Source of the DNA: Rhizobiaceae bacterium
GTDB lineage: Bacteria; Pseudomonadota; Alphaproteobacteria; Rhizobiales; Rhizobiaceae
DNA length: 64,000 bases
Direction of reading: 5' to 3'
Assembly: GCA_027483885.1 (NCBI GenBank)
Contig: JAIXTO010000113.1
Location: 1 to 64,000 of the forward strand
The notes beneath the pieces are model-generated. The model saw nothing but the letters and a program-made list of their open reading frames with translations, was not told the DNA's origin and searched no databases. Shown here piece after piece: positions 20,101 through 29,266 of this stretch. The position numbers were made by a program, and so were the translations under genes. The first letter of the stretch is position 1; every line of letters starts with the position of its first letter.

Positions 20101-20292
20101 GCCGGTGACGAGGGCCACATGTTTTGCGCCGACCTTTTCCACCACGCGCGTATAGACCTCGCGCGCCAGAAGGCGAAGCGGCAGGCCGATCACACCGGAA
20201 CCATGCGCCACCATCCGCTCGATGGCGTAATGGGTCTTGCCGGTATTGGTCGGGCCGAGGACCGCGGTGACACCGCGACCGCTCAAGATCAT
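17101..20292 (-). CDS. Suv3-like DExH-box RNA/DNA helicase with long disordered Arg/Gly-rich tail
   Basis: VLGPTNTGKTHYAIERM, VTGEEKISPP, AIDEVQLAGD, GALSPRTRNAQV, ATDAIGMGLNLDV, QIAGRAGR; start MILSGRG. Confidence 0.92.
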   Translation of the reverse strand: MILSGRGVTAVLGPTNTGKTHYAIERMVAHGSGVIGLPLRLLAREVYTRVVEKVGAKHVALVTGEEKISPPNARFSVCTVEAMPRETKAAFVAIDEVQLAGDLERGHIFTDRILHLRGREETLLLGAGTMRPILEKLLPGITVVERPRLSTLFYAGQKKITRLPQRTAIVAFSADEVYAIAELIRRQRGGAAVVLGALSPRTRNAQVGLYQAGDVEYLVATDAIGMGLNLDVDHVAFAQDRKFDGYQFRNLNAGEMGQIAGRAGRHLKDGTFGVTGQVQPFDDELVERIEGHHFDQVKVLQWRSKQLDFSSLRDLRASLDMAPVIAGLTRALPATDSQALDYLARYPEIRDAATTPERVEKLWEACALPDYRRITPAQHADLISTLFSDLVRHGTVNEDFMAEQVQRADRTDGEIDTLSARIAQIRTWTYVSNRPGWLAHPTHWQEKTREIEDRLSDALHERLTKRFVDRRTSVLMKRLRENAMLEAEISVNGDVFVEGHHVGQLAGFRFTPVSGTEGPDAKAVQGAAQKALALEFEARAARLYACGNSDLVVGSDGTVRWLGDPVARLASTDHIMHPRVIVLADEQLTGNARDHVAARLERYVNHHIATVLKPLDDLSRAEDLQGLAKGLAFQLVENLGVLFRRDVADDVKTLDQDARASMRRYGIRFGAYHIFMPALLKPAPAELITLLWALKNDGLDKPGYGDLIPALAAGRTSVVTDPTFERNFYKLAGFRFLGKRAVRVDILERLADLIRPLLQWKPGSTARPEGAYDGRRFTTTTAMLSILGATPDDMEEILKGLGYRADAVKPEEAQAYLASHQPATSAAPEQAGAEPAGADSATDGDDADAATEEAAAPVEASGESTAANPAETPVVAEAAPAEETDIVAAAADEAPAAAVETAAETAGEPAAVEEAKPVLLWRPGGGRSENQRTGRPQGDRRQGNRNNANAGEARTGEARTGEGRRDNRRGGGERPEQGAQPNRDGAQPNRGGANRGDRRPDGKGGDRPPRGDRPDRQDRGDRNDRGKSAQPARFEAKPPRKEKPIDPDSPFAKLAALKEQMKK

Positions 20293-20709
20293 GGGCTGGG
20301 AATTCAAAGCATTATCCGCGCATCGTGTCCGGCTGCAGCTCCATTGAGTGCATCCAACGAACACATGGCGATCCCACGCGGATAAGGCAAGCCACAACAG
20401 GGCGCACTCTTCGTTTTGATGGGAAATTCTTGGAGAAACGCAAATTTGTACGGCCTGAAGCTGCTTGCCTGCTGGAACACGCTGCGAACGAATCAGCGAC
20501 GAATCGCGACTTCCGCTGATTCATCCTTTGTTCCAATTGTTCCAGCTCTGGCGACCGACCACAGCCGGAGCGACATCGCTCTGCTTGACAGAGGCTGCCA
20601 TCAGACCGATGGTCATGCACGGCCGCCCGCGCAGCAACGGCCTTGAAGATTTTGCCGTATGTCCCGCCTCCCTGCCCCGCCTCTTGCAATGCCAGACGGA
20701 GTTTTCGCC

Positions 20710-20916
20710 ATGATGGCTGCCCTCAGACTTCTTCTTACCGTGGTCGGCGTTCTCGCCATCATCATGGGCGTGCTCTGGATGGCACAGGGGACAGGCCTTT
20801 TCCCTTACCCGGCCGAAAGCTTCATGATCAACCAGACGCCCTGGATCCTGCGTGGCGCGCTTCTCGCCGTTGCGGGTCTGGTTGTTGTCTGGGCGACGCG
20901 CCGCTTCATCCGGTAG
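20710..20916 (+). CDS. Small two-TM hypothetical membrane protein
   Basis: MMAALRLLLTVVGVLAIIMGVLWMAQGTGLFPYPAESFMINQTPWILRGALLAVAGLVVVWATRRFIR. Confidence 0.7.
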   Translation: MMAALRLLLTVVGVLAIIMGVLWMAQGTGLFPYPAESFMINQTPWILRGALLAVAGLVVVWATRRFIR

Positions 20917-21090
20917 CAGGCCGAGCCAAGCCCCACTGCAGAACCGCACGGATGCGGTGCAGCCGTCCCGTCCCCGATTGGAAGTTCGAAATTTTGTTCG
21001 GTTGGATAGCTGTGCAACCCGTGGAACAAAAAATGAAGATCTGCGTTCTCGTCGCACAATGAAATGCATTTGTGCATCGGAGATCACCAC

Positions 21091-21246
21091 ATGCTCGGGA
21101 CAATCCTGCTCGTCATTCTCGTTCTTCTTCTTCTCGGCGCCCTTCCCAACTGGGGTTACAGCCGTAGCTGGGGATACGGGCCGTCCGGCGGCCTTGGCCT
21201 GGTCGTGGTTATTCTGCTCATCCTGCTTCTGATGGGCAGAATCTAA
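21091..21246 (+). CDS. DUF3309-type small hydrophobic protein
   Basis: MLGTILLVILVLLLLGALPNWGYSRSWGYGPSGGLGLVVVILLILLLMGRI. Confidence 0.85.
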   Translation: MLGTILLVILVLLLLGALPNWGYSRSWGYGPSGGLGLVVVILLILLLMGRI

Positions 21247-21287
21247 GCTTTAGAACAGTCGAACCGAATAAGGGAAGGAACCACACC

Positions 21288-21542
21288 ATGAAGAAGATTA
21301 TGGCCGTTGCAGCCGTTATGGGCATGCTCGCATCTTGCTCATCCACCGAAAGAGGCACCGCTATCGGCGCGGGCTCTGGCGCCGTCATCGGCGGTGTCGT
21401 CACTAACAGCTGGGGCGGTGCAGCCGTGGGCGCGGTAGCCGGCGGTCTGGTTGGCGCGGCAATCGGCGAATCCCAGAAGCGTCAGGGTTATTGCGTCTAT
21501 CGTGATCGTTACGGTCGCACCTACGAAGCGCGTTGCCGCTAA
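21288..21542 (+). CDS. Glycine-zipper (YMGG-like) lipoprotein
   Basis: Lipobox MLASCSS, GxxxG-rich central region, 84 aa. Confidence 0.85.
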   Translation: MKKIMAVAAVMGMLASCSSTERGTAIGAGSGAVIGGVVTNSWGGAAVGAVAGGLVGAAIGESQKRQGYCVYRDRYGRTYEARCR

Positions 21543-21565
21543 AAACTGTCTATTCCGCATAACAA

Positions 21566-21600
21566 AACCGGCGCGGGGCCTCCGCGCCGGTTTTATTTTG
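21566..21600 (+). terminator. Rho-independent terminator
   Basis: AAAACCGGCGCGGGGCCTCCGCGCCGGTTTTATTTT after the glycine-zipper ORF. Confidence 0.9.
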
Positions 21601-21648
21601 TCTGATATTTGCTGTCTGCCCGGTTGCGTGCAGTAACGACCAGCAATC

Positions 21649-22374
21649 TCAGGCGAGATATTGCCCGCCATTGGCGCTGAGCGTTGCTCCGGTGATGAAG
21701 CCAGCATCGTCGGACGCGAGAAACACCACGCAGCGCGCAATTTCCTCCGGCTGGCCCAGCCGTCCAACCGGGATCTGCGGCAGGATGCGCTCGTTCATCA
21801 CACGTTCGGGAACAGCCAGAACCATCTCAGTGCCGATATAACCGGGGCAGATGGCGTTGACGGTGACGTTCTTTGCCGCCCCCTCCTGCGCCAGCGCTTT
21901 GGTAAAGCCGATATCGCCGGCCTTGGCCGCCGAATAATTGGCCTGCCCCATCTGGCCCTTCTGGCCGTTGATCGAGGATATGTTGATGACGCGACCAAAA
22001 CCACGGTCGCGCATGCCGCTCCACACCGGATGCGTCATGTTGAACAGGCCGGTGAGGTTTGTGTTGATCACCTCGCTCCACTGCCCGGGCGTCATCTTGT
22101 GAAACATGGCGTCGCGCGTAATGCCGGCGTTATTGACCAGCACGTCCACCGGACCAAGCGATGCCTCGACCTGCGCAATCCCCTCGGCGCAGGCCTCGTA
22201 GGATGAAACATCCCATTTGAAAACGGGAATGCCCGTTTCCGCCTCGAAGGCTTTGGCACGCTCGTCATTGCCGGCATAATTTGCGGCAACGACATAACCT
22301 GCAGCCTTCAGGGCTGTGGCGATGGCCGCGCCAATACCACGCGTACCACCGGACACCAATGCGACTCTCGTCAT
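21649..22374 (-). CDS. phaB: Acetoacetyl-CoA reductase
   Basis: SDR fold, VSGGTRGIGAAIATAL, INISSINGQKGQMGQANYSAAKAGDIGFTKALAQEGA; paired with phaA. Confidence 0.93.
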   Translation of the reverse strand: MTRVALVSGGTRGIGAAIATALKAAGYVVAANYAGNDERAKAFEAETGIPVFKWDVSSYEACAEGIAQVEASLGPVDVLVNNAGITRDAMFHKMTPGQWSEVINTNLTGLFNMTHPVWSGMRDRGFGRVINISSINGQKGQMGQANYSAAKAGDIGFTKALAQEGAAKNVTVNAICPGYIGTEMVLAVPERVMNERILPQIPVGRLGQPEEIARCVVFLASDDAGFITGATLSANGGQYLA

Positions 22375-22435
22375 GCAAACTCCCCCCTCATTGAAAATAT
22401 CCGGCCCTTCTTCGTGGTCGGAATGACCAGACCCG

Positions 22436-23617
22436 TCACATGGCTTCGACGCACATCGCAACGCCCATGCCGCCGCCGATGCAGAGCGTGGCAAGCCCCT
22501 TCTTTGCGCCGCGACGCTTCATCTCGAACACCAGCGTGTTCAAAACGCGTGCGCCCGACGCGCCGATCGGATGACCGATGGCGATGGCGCCGCCATTAAC
22601 GTTGACGATCGACGGATCCCAGCCCATGTCTTTGTTAACGGCGCAGGCCTGCGCGGCAAAGGCTTCGTTTGCTTCGACCAGATCCAGATCACCGACCGAC
22701 CAGCCGGCCTTTTCCAGCGCCTTGCGTGAAGCCGGGATTGGGCCGGTGCCCATGATCTGCGGATCAACGCCCGCCGTTGCCCAGGAGACGATGCGCACCA
22801 GCGGCGTGATGCCGCGGCGAGACGCTTCAGCCTCGGTCATCAGAACGGTTGCGGCCGCGCCATCGTTGATGCCGGATGCATTGCCGGCGGTCACGGTGCC
22901 TTCCTTGTCGAAGGCGGGGCGCAGCTTGGTCATGCTCTCGAGCGTGGCGCCGGCGCGGATATACTCGTCGGCATCGACGGTTACATCGCCCTTGCGGCCC
23001 TTGATGATGAAGGGAATGATCTCATCGGCAAAACGGCCGGCCTTCTGCGCGGCTTCCGCCTTGTTTTGCGAGGCAACGGCAAACTGGTCCTGCTCGTCGC
23101 GCGTCAACTGCCACTGGCGGGCGACGTTTTCGGCCGTCGTTCCCATGTGATACCCGTAGAAGGCGTCCGTGAGGCCATCCTTGATCATGGTGTCGATCAT
23201 CTTCATGTCACCCATCTTGGTGCCGCCGCGCAGATGCGCGCAATGCGGTGCCATGGACATGGATTCCTGGCCGCCGGCGACGATGATCTTGGCATCGCCC
23301 AGCGCGATCTGCTGCATGCCGATGGCAACCGCACGCAGACCCGAGCCGCAGAGCTGGTTGATGCCCCAGGCTGTGGTTTCCTGCGGCGTGCCGGCCTTCA
23401 TGGCCGCCTGACGGGCCGGGTTCTGCCCTTCGCCTGCCGGCAGGACCTGGCAGAGGATCACCTCGTCCACTTCCTTGGCATCAACGCCTGCCCGTTCCAG
23501 CGCCCCCTTGATCGCGGCAGCGCCGAGTTCATGGGCGGCCACATTGGCAAAGGCGCCGTTGAACGAGCCAACGGCCGTTCGAGCGGCGGATGCAATCACG
23601 ATCGACGGCTGGCTCAT
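22436..23617 (-). CDS. phaA: Acetyl-CoA acetyltransferase (beta-ketothiolase)
   Basis: [11 protein letters not shown] active site, [34 protein letters not shown]. Confidence 0.95.
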   Translation of the reverse strand: MSQPSIVIASAARTAVGSFNGAFANVAAHELGAAAIKGALERAGVDAKEVDEVILCQVLPAGEGQNPARQAAMKAGTPQETTAWGINQLCGSGLRAVAIGMQQIALGDAKIIVAGGQESMSMAPHCAHLRGGTKMGDMKMIDTMIKDGLTDAFYGYHMGTTAENVARQWQLTRDEQDQFAVASQNKAEAAQKAGRFADEIIPFIIKGRKGDVTVDADEYIRAGATLESMTKLRPAFDKEGTVTAGNASGINDGAAATVLMTEAEASRRGITPLVRIVSWATAGVDPQIMGTGPIPASRKALEKAGWSVGDLDLVEANEAFAAQACAVNKDMGWDPSIVNVNGGAIAIGHPIGASGARVLNTLVFEMKRRGAKKGLATLCIGGGMGVAMCVEAM

Positions 23618-23852
23618 GCGGGTGTCTCCTCGATTTCCCTTGTTGTTGGCCTGAGACTGGCAAAGCTTCCCGCATAAGTCAAAGGGTGGACATCATCAAT
23701 TTGATGCGCTTTGTTAAGTAGTCGCCAAAAATTCTGCAACGCGGGGTTGGCTGCCGCATCGCACAATTCGATTGTCAGTCGGCTTTGTTTGAGCGTAAGG
23801 TTGGCCTGGGAGAGAAACACCGACAAAACTATATTGACGGGTTCAGGAGGCA

Positions 23853-24446
23853 ATGATGGCGAAGACTGATGGTGAAATTGTCATAAAAAAATATGCCAAT
23901 AGACGCCTCTACAACACGGGCACCAGCACCTATGTGACGCTGGAAGACCTGGCGACCATGGTGAAGAAGGGCGAGGATTTTCAGGTACAGGACGCCAAGA
24001 GCGGCGACGACATAACGCATTCCGTGCTGACCCAGATCATCTTCGAGCAGGAATCCAAGACGGGCAATACGCTGCTGCCGATCTCCTTCCTGCGCCAGCT
24101 GATTTCCTATTACGGCGACCAGATGCAGATGGTGGTGCCGACCTTCCTCGAACATTCGATGAAGAACTTTGCCGACCAGCAGGCACAGATGCGCGAGCAG
24201 ATGACACGCGCTTTCGGCGAAACGCCGATCACCAAAAACCTGCAGATGCCGATCCAGATGATGGAAGAACAGGTGCGCCGCAACACCGACCTGTTCCGCC
24301 AGGCCATGCAGATGTTTTCGCCCTTCGGCGCGCAAGGTGCGGCGGCCGAACGCGAGCCGAAAAAGGCGCCTGATGCCAAGGATCTCGATGAGCTGAAGGA
24401 TCAGCTGCGGACCCTGCAGACGCGCCTGGACAGCATGGGCTCCTGA
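23853..24446 (+). CDS. phaR: Polyhydroxyalkanoate synthesis repressor
   Basis: IVIKKYANRRLYNTGTSTYVTLEDLATMVKKGEDFQVQDAKSGDDITHSVLTQII. Confidence 0.93.
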   Translation: MMAKTDGEIVIKKYANRRLYNTGTSTYVTLEDLATMVKKGEDFQVQDAKSGDDITHSVLTQIIFEQESKTGNTLLPISFLRQLISYYGDQMQMVVPTFLEHSMKNFADQQAQMREQMTRAFGETPITKNLQMPIQMMEEQVRRNTDLFRQAMQMFSPFGAQGAAAEREPKKAPDAKDLDELKDQLRTLQTRLDSMGS

Positions 24447-24460
24447 GCCGCAAGGACGAC

Positions 24461-24492
24461 AGAAGGGCTGCGGGAAACCGCGGCCCTTTTGC
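24461..24492 (+). terminator. Rho-independent terminator of phaR
   Basis: AAGGGCTGCGGGAAACCGCGGCCCTTTTG hairpin. Confidence 0.75.
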
Positions 24493-24521
24493 ATTCAGGG
24501 GATATTATCGGCCAATTTTCG

Positions 24522-24551
24522 GCAACAAAAAAGGCCGGCAAAACCGGCCTT
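24522..24551 (-). terminator. Rho-independent terminator of rpmF
   Basis: Minus strand AAGGCCGGTTTTGCCGGCCTTTTTTGTTG. Confidence 0.85.
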
Positions 24552-24576
24552 CCTGCAGCAAAATCTCAAGATGAGA

Positions 24577-24762
24577 TTATGCGCTTTCCTTCGGCGTCAG
24601 AACCTGGCGACCACGGTACATGCCCGTCTTCAGGTCGATGTGGTGCGGACGACGCAGTTCGCCGGAGTTCTTGTCTTCGACGTAGGTGGGGGTCTGGAGC
24701 GCGTCAGCGGAGCGGCGCATACCGCGCTTCGACGGGCTCGTTTTTCTCTTCGGTACAGCCAT
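24577..24762 (-). CDS. rpmF: 50S ribosomal protein L32
   Basis: [22 protein letters not shown]. Confidence 0.97.
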   Translation of the reverse strand: MAVPKRKTSPSKRGMRRSADALQTPTYVEDKNSGELRRPHHIDLKTGMYRGRQVLTPKESA

Positions 24763-25017
24763 TTTCGTTACTCCAAATTGTCAGGCAAAACATGCTCGGC
24801 GGCCCGAAGGAGGCCGAACTCCACATGTCTTGATCTCGGAAATTTGCCGGGCTTATACATGGCAATCCCCACCTTGACCAGTCCCTGCGGGCAAAATTTG
24901 CGAAGAAGCTTGACGCCGCGCCGGATGATCGCCAGCAGCACGGCTGATACCACAGGCAATACGCCCGAGTCCCGCTCAATCGGCACCGGCGAGACGGCAC
25001 GTGGTGCTGAGGACAGA

Positions 25018-25665
25018 TCAGGCCTCGTCGGCGGGAACGATCCAGGTTTCGGCAAGCGCTGCCTGCTGCCATTCAATCCACGCTGGATGCGCCTTCATCG
25101 CCGCCATATAGGCTTCCGTGTCCGCGTCCACGGCAATGTCATAGACATCCAGCCGGTTGATGACGGGCGCAAACATGGCGTCGGCGGCGCAAAACGCGCC
25201 AAACAGGAAGGGGCCACCGGAGCGCGCGCGCAGGGTCTTCCAGATCTCGGTGATGCGCGCCACATCATCCGCCACACCCTCTGGCAGCGCGATGGCCCGC
25301 TTCTGGCGGCGGATATTCATCGGGCAGGCACCGCGCAGCGCCCGGAAGCCCGACAGCATTTCCATCGAGATCGACCGCGCCACGGCCCGGTCGGCGGAAT
25401 CCTGTGGCCAGAGGCCGGCATCGGGATAAAGCTCGGCGACATATTCGATGATGGCGAGCGATTCCCAGACATGCAGATCGCCGTGCTTCAGCACAGGCAC
25501 CTTGCCGGTCGGCGAAAACTTTCGAAACTCCGGATTGCCGCCATGATCGTCGAAGGGGATCAGCACTTCCTCGAAAGCGACGCCTGCGGCTTTCAGAGCA
25601 ATCCACGGCCGGAACGACCAGGAGGAATAATTCTTGTTGGCGATGTAGAGAACCAGTCCGTCCAT
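25018..25665 (-). CDS. Glutathione S-transferase family protein
   Basis: LVLYIANKNYSSWSFRPWIALKAAGVAFEE, SPTGKVPVLKHGDLHVWESLAIIEYVAE. Confidence 0.9.
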   Translation of the reverse strand: MDGLVLYIANKNYSSWSFRPWIALKAAGVAFEEVLIPFDDHGGNPEFRKFSPTGKVPVLKHGDLHVWESLAIIEYVAELYPDAGLWPQDSADRAVARSISMEMLSGFRALRGACPMNIRRQKRAIALPEGVADDVARITEIWKTLRARSGGPFLFGAFCAADAMFAPVINRLDVYDIAVDADTEAYMAAMKAHPAWIEWQQAALAETWIVPADEA

Positions 25666-25739
25666 GTGCAGCCTCCGCCTGTTATCTTGCCGCCAGCATA
25701 GGAGCCGCAACGGCCAGCCGCCAACGACATTTGCTGCTG

Positions 25740-26519
25740 TCAGTCATAAAGACATTTGATATATCCGCCGGAGGCGCGCGCGCGCCGCTCCACCACGGAA
25801 GCAAGGCGCTGCATGCCGCGTCCGGGCTTGGAAGCCACCCGCGTGATGGGATTGGGCAGGGCAACGGCCAGAAGGCTGGCCTGCCGCTGGCTGAGCCTTG
25901 ACGCAGAAACACCGAAATGATGGCGGGCTGCGGCCTCGATGCCGTAGATGCCCGGCCCCCATTCGGCGACGTTGAGGTAAATCTCCATCATCCGCCGTTT
26001 CGACCAGACGAGATCCGACCACATGGCGAGCGGCACTTCCAGCACCTTGCGGATGACATTGCGGCCATTCCACAGGAAGAGGTTCTTGGCAGCCTGCATG
26101 GGAATGGTGCTTGCGCCGCGGGTTGCCTCGCCATCCAGCGCATCCTGCACCACGCCGCGCATCTGCACCCAATCGACGCCATCATGGGCGCAGAACTGCC
26201 CGTCCTCCGACATCATCACCGATTGCACCAGCACCGGTGCAATCTCATCGAACGCCACCCAGCGGCGATCATAACCCTGAAACGTGGCAAGGTCTGCGGC
26301 CATCAATGTGGACACGGGATGGATGAAGGGAAGGGCATAAAAGACGACCAGCGCATAGGGAAGGACCAGCAGAGCACCCAGCGCCACCAAAACCATCTTC
26401 GCCCGCTCGAGGGTCACAAGGCCGCGGCCCGATTTCGGCAAAGGCTGCTCCTCTTCGGACTGCCGCTCGGGTGTGAGGTCCAAATCTGCCACTCGTTTTC
26501 GTCTCTCCAGGCCGTACAT
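25740..26519 (-). CDS. mtgA: Monofunctional biosynthetic peptidoglycan transglycosylase
   Basis: GT51 motifs [60 protein letters not shown]. Confidence 0.93.
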   Translation of the reverse strand: MYGLERRKRVADLDLTPERQSEEEQPLPKSGRGLVTLERAKMVLVALGALLVLPYALVVFYALPFIHPVSTLMAADLATFQGYDRRWVAFDEIAPVLVQSVMMSEDGQFCAHDGVDWVQMRGVVQDALDGEATRGASTIPMQAAKNLFLWNGRNVIRKVLEVPLAMWSDLVWSKRRMMEIYLNVAEWGPGIYGIEAAARHHFGVSASRLSQRQASLLAVALPNPITRVASKPGRGMQRLASVVERRARASGGYIKCLYD

Positions 26520-26620
26520 AGCGGCTGGCGGCAGCAAAGGCCAGTTGCAAGCCGCCAATCCCGAGTGGTTTTCACCAAAACTCCGTTGCCAGCCGTCTCC
26601 GGTCATGCCAATGAACCGCC

Positions 26621-27538
26621 ATGACGATGCTCGATCCCGCCGCCTTCGACACCTATCTGCGCCAGCGCGCCGCCGAGACGGAACGCCTGTTGTCCGACCT
26701 TCTGGGTGCAGACATCCGGATGGACGAGATCGCGCGCCCGCATAATCTCGTTTCCGCCATGCGCCACGGCACGCTGAACGGCGGCAAGCGGCTGCGTCCC
26801 TTCCTGGTTTCGGAAACAACGGCACTGTTTTCCGGCAACGCCGAAGCCGCTGCCCGCGTTGGCGCTGCTCTCGAATGCCTGCATAGCTATTCGCTGATCC
26901 ATGACGACCTGCCGGCGATGGACGATGACGACCTGCGCCGGGGCCAGCCGACCGTTCACAAGGCCTTTACCGAGGCCACCGCCATTCTCGCCGGCGACAG
27001 CCTGCTGACCTATGCCTTCGACCTCATTGCCGCCCCCGAGACGGACCTTCCTGACGACCGCAAGGTGCAGTTGGTGCTGGCGCTGTCACGCGCTGCCGGC
27101 ATTGGCGGCATGGCTGGCGGTCAGGCGCTGGATCTGGAGGCCGAAACCACGGTTCCGGACGAAGACGGTATCGTGATGCTGCAGGCGATGAAAACAGGTG
27201 CGCTCTTACGCTTTGCCTGCGAGGCAGGGCCTGTGATTGCCGGCGCCGGATCGGAAGATCGACAGCGCCTGCGCCGTTTTGGCGAAGTCATAGGGCTTGC
27301 CTTCCAGCTGGCCGACGACGTTTTAGACGTGACATCGGATGCAACCACCATGGGCAAGGCGACCGGCAAGGATGCCGGACGCGGCAAGGCAACCCTTGTG
27401 GCCCGCCACGGCATTGCCTGGGCCGAACAGCGGCTGGATGCGCTGGTGGAAGAGGCCGTTGCGCTGCTGGCGCCCTATGGCGAAAAGGCCGGCATCCTCA
27501 ATGCCACCGCACGTTTCGTCGCAGACCGGCAGAACTGA
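26621..27538 (+). CDS. Polyprenyl (farnesyl/geranylgeranyl) diphosphate synthase
   Basis: [24 protein letters not shown] first Asp-rich motif, FQLADDVLD second Asp-rich motif. Confidence 0.93.
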   Translation: MTMLDPAAFDTYLRQRAAETERLLSDLLGADIRMDEIARPHNLVSAMRHGTLNGGKRLRPFLVSETTALFSGNAEAAARVGAALECLHSYSLIHDDLPAMDDDDLRRGQPTVHKAFTEATAILAGDSLLTYAFDLIAAPETDLPDDRKVQLVLALSRAAGIGGMAGGQALDLEAETTVPDEDGIVMLQAMKTGALLRFACEAGPVIAGAGSEDRQRLRRFGEVIGLAFQLADDVLDVTSDATTMGKATGKDAGRGKATLVARHGIAWAEQRLDALVEEAVALLAPYGEKAGILNATARFVADRQN

Positions 27539-27640
27539 CCGACCCGTCTCATCACCATTTCTGATGGTTTCCCATCGAAACTTGTCACATGACCCGGCGC
27601 CACGCCGGGTTTAAGACAATGGCCTCAACCGGGAGGCTTT

Positions 27641-28285
27641 ATGTCGGATCTCATGCTGAACCTGCCGCAGGTGATTGCGGCCTATATGCTCTATCTGGTG
27701 GCGGTGATCAGCCCCGGTCCGGCGATCATCGCCATCATCTCGACATCGCTCAATCACGGTCGCAGATCCGGGATGACGATTGCGCTTGGTATTTTCGCCG
27801 GCTCCTTCACCTGGGCCATGGCGGCAGCGCTTGGCCTCTCCGCACTCCTGTCCAGATATGGCGAGGCACTGCAGGTCCTGAAGGTGCTGGGCGGCTGTTA
27901 CCTTCTCTATCTCGCCTACAAGGCCGCCAGAGGCGCGCTGCGCCGCGATGCGCCACAGGCCGATGTCCATGCGGCCGATGCTCCGGCAAGCGTGCTACGG
28001 ACCTTCCTCACCGGCTACGCCATCCACCTGACCAACCCGAAGGCCATCTTTGCCTGGGTGGCAATCATTTCGCTCGGCCTGCCGCCGTCGGCTTCGACCA
28101 GTGCCGTGGCCATCATCGTCGGTGGCTGCCTGACGACCGGCTTCATCGTCTTCATGACCTATGCCCTGCTATTTTCGACAGCGCGCGCCGCCCGGCTCTA
28201 TCGCCAGGCACGCCGCAGCATCGAAGCGGTCATGGCGTTGCTGTTTGGCGCCGCCGGGATCAAGATGTTGGCCAGCGGTCTTTGA
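27641..28285 (+). CDS. LysE-family translocator
   Basis: SPGPAIIAIISTSLNHGRRSGMTIALGIFAGS plus multi-TM pattern. Confidence 0.92.
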   Translation: MSDLMLNLPQVIAAYMLYLVAVISPGPAIIAIISTSLNHGRRSGMTIALGIFAGSFTWAMAAALGLSALLSRYGEALQVLKVLGGCYLLYLAYKAARGALRRDAPQADVHAADAPASVLRTFLTGYAIHLTNPKAIFAWVAIISLGLPPSASTSAVAIIVGGCLTTGFIVFMTYALLFSTARAARLYRQARRSIEAVMALLFGAAGIKMLASGL

Positions 28286-28294
28286 ATGCAAAAA

Positions 28295-28318
28295 GGGCGC
28301 CGCTTGTGCGACGCCCCC
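28295..28318. terminator. Terminator-like hairpin after lysE (copy 1 of direct repeat)
   Basis: GGGCGCCGCTTGTGCGACGCCCCC preceded by AAAA. Confidence 0.6.
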
Positions 28319-28468
28319 AGACTGCTGACAAAGGGCTTTCAGCTTTCTTCCGTCATGCTCGGGCCTGTCCCGAGCATCTACAAACGTTTGATTTTATTGG
28401 ATCTTATTAGATCCTCGGCACAAGGCCGAGGATGACGTCGGTAGGAGACAGGTTTGTCAACAAACTGA
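28319..28468. repeat. RIME-like intergenic palindromic element
   Basis: Perfect palindromes ATGCTCGGG-cctgt-CCCGAGCAT (28355-28377) and ATCCTCGGC-acaag-GCCGAGGAT (28411-28433), CAAACGTTTG between them, imperfect inverted termini (CTGCTGACAAA / TTTGTCAACAAAC). Confidence 0.8.
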
Positions 28469-28492
28469 GGGCGCCGCTTGCGCGACGCCCCC
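28469..28492. terminator. Terminator-like hairpin after ompA-like gene (copy 2 of direct repeat)
   Basis: GGGCGCCGCTTGCGCGACGCCCCC, one mismatch to copy 1. Confidence 0.6.
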
Positions 28493-28518
28493 TGATGTTT
28501 CATCCGATCTGAAAAAGA

Positions 28519-29184
28519 TCACCCTTGCGTGATCGGGGCAATCTGGATTTCGACGCGGCGGTTCTGCGAGCGGCCATCCGGCGTGGCATTGGAAGCAACC
28601 GGCTGCGACGGGCCAAAGCCCATGGTGGAGATGCGGCGCTGATCGACGCCGCGGCCGCCGATATAATTGGCGACGGAGGCAGCGCGGCGTTCCGACAGCT
28701 GCTGGTTATGCGCAAGGCTGCCGGTCGAGTCCGTATGGCCGTTGATGTCGATAAAGGTGCGGTTGAACTTGTTGAGAACGATCGCCACCGAATCGAGCGT
28801 CGGGTAGAAGCCCGGCAGCACCTGGTCCTGATCGGTCGGGAAGGTGATGTTGGAAGGCATGTTCAAAATGATGCGGTCGCCGTTGCGGGTGACCGAAATG
28901 CCGGTTCCCTGCAGCTGGGCACGCAGTTCCGATTCCTGCTGGTCCATGTAATTGCCGATAGCGCCACCGGCGAGAGCGCCGACGCCGGCGCCGATCAGCG
29001 CGGCATTGCGGCGACCGACGGGCGAACCGCCGACGGCAAGACCTGCCAGCGCGCCAAGACCGGCCCCGATGGCAGCACCGCCCGCCGTATTGGATACCTT
29101 CTGCTGACCGGTATAGGGATCGGTGGTCGTGCAGGCCGAAAGATATGTCGCGCAGAGCGCGACAAGTGCAAGCTTCTTCATCAT
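28519..29184 (-). CDS. OmpA-family lipoprotein with glycine-zipper N-terminus (YiaD-like)
   Basis: Lipobox LSACTT, Gly zipper, OmpA_C motif INGHTDSTGSLAHNQQLSERRAASVANY. Confidence 0.92.
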   Translation of the reverse strand: MMKKLALVALCATYLSACTTTDPYTGQQKVSNTAGGAAIGAGLGALAGLAVGGSPVGRRNAALIGAGVGALAGGAIGNYMDQQESELRAQLQGTGISVTRNGDRIILNMPSNITFPTDQDQVLPGFYPTLDSVAIVLNKFNRTFIDINGHTDSTGSLAHNQQLSERRAASVANYIGGRGVDQRRISTMGFGPSQPVASNATPDGRSQNRRVEIQIAPITQG

Positions 29185-29266
29185 GGAATCAAAACCCCGT
29201 CTCGTCTTCCTCGTCATTTACCCTGAATTACGGCAATAACGAGGACAGAAACAGACGGCAACACTG

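Noticed and set aside
17029-20385. Plus-strand ORFs of 583 and 409 aa opposite the helicase
   Set aside because: Same-register antisense shadows of the helicase; repetitive residues mirror the helicase tail repeats.
20312-20689. 125-aa minus ORF upstream of the helicase
   Set aside because: Overlaps the likely helicase promoter region; composition looks noncoding.
24768-25076. 102-aa minus ORF between rpmF and GST
   Set aside because: Overlaps the GST 3' end, no SD or domain recognised; cannot be supported.
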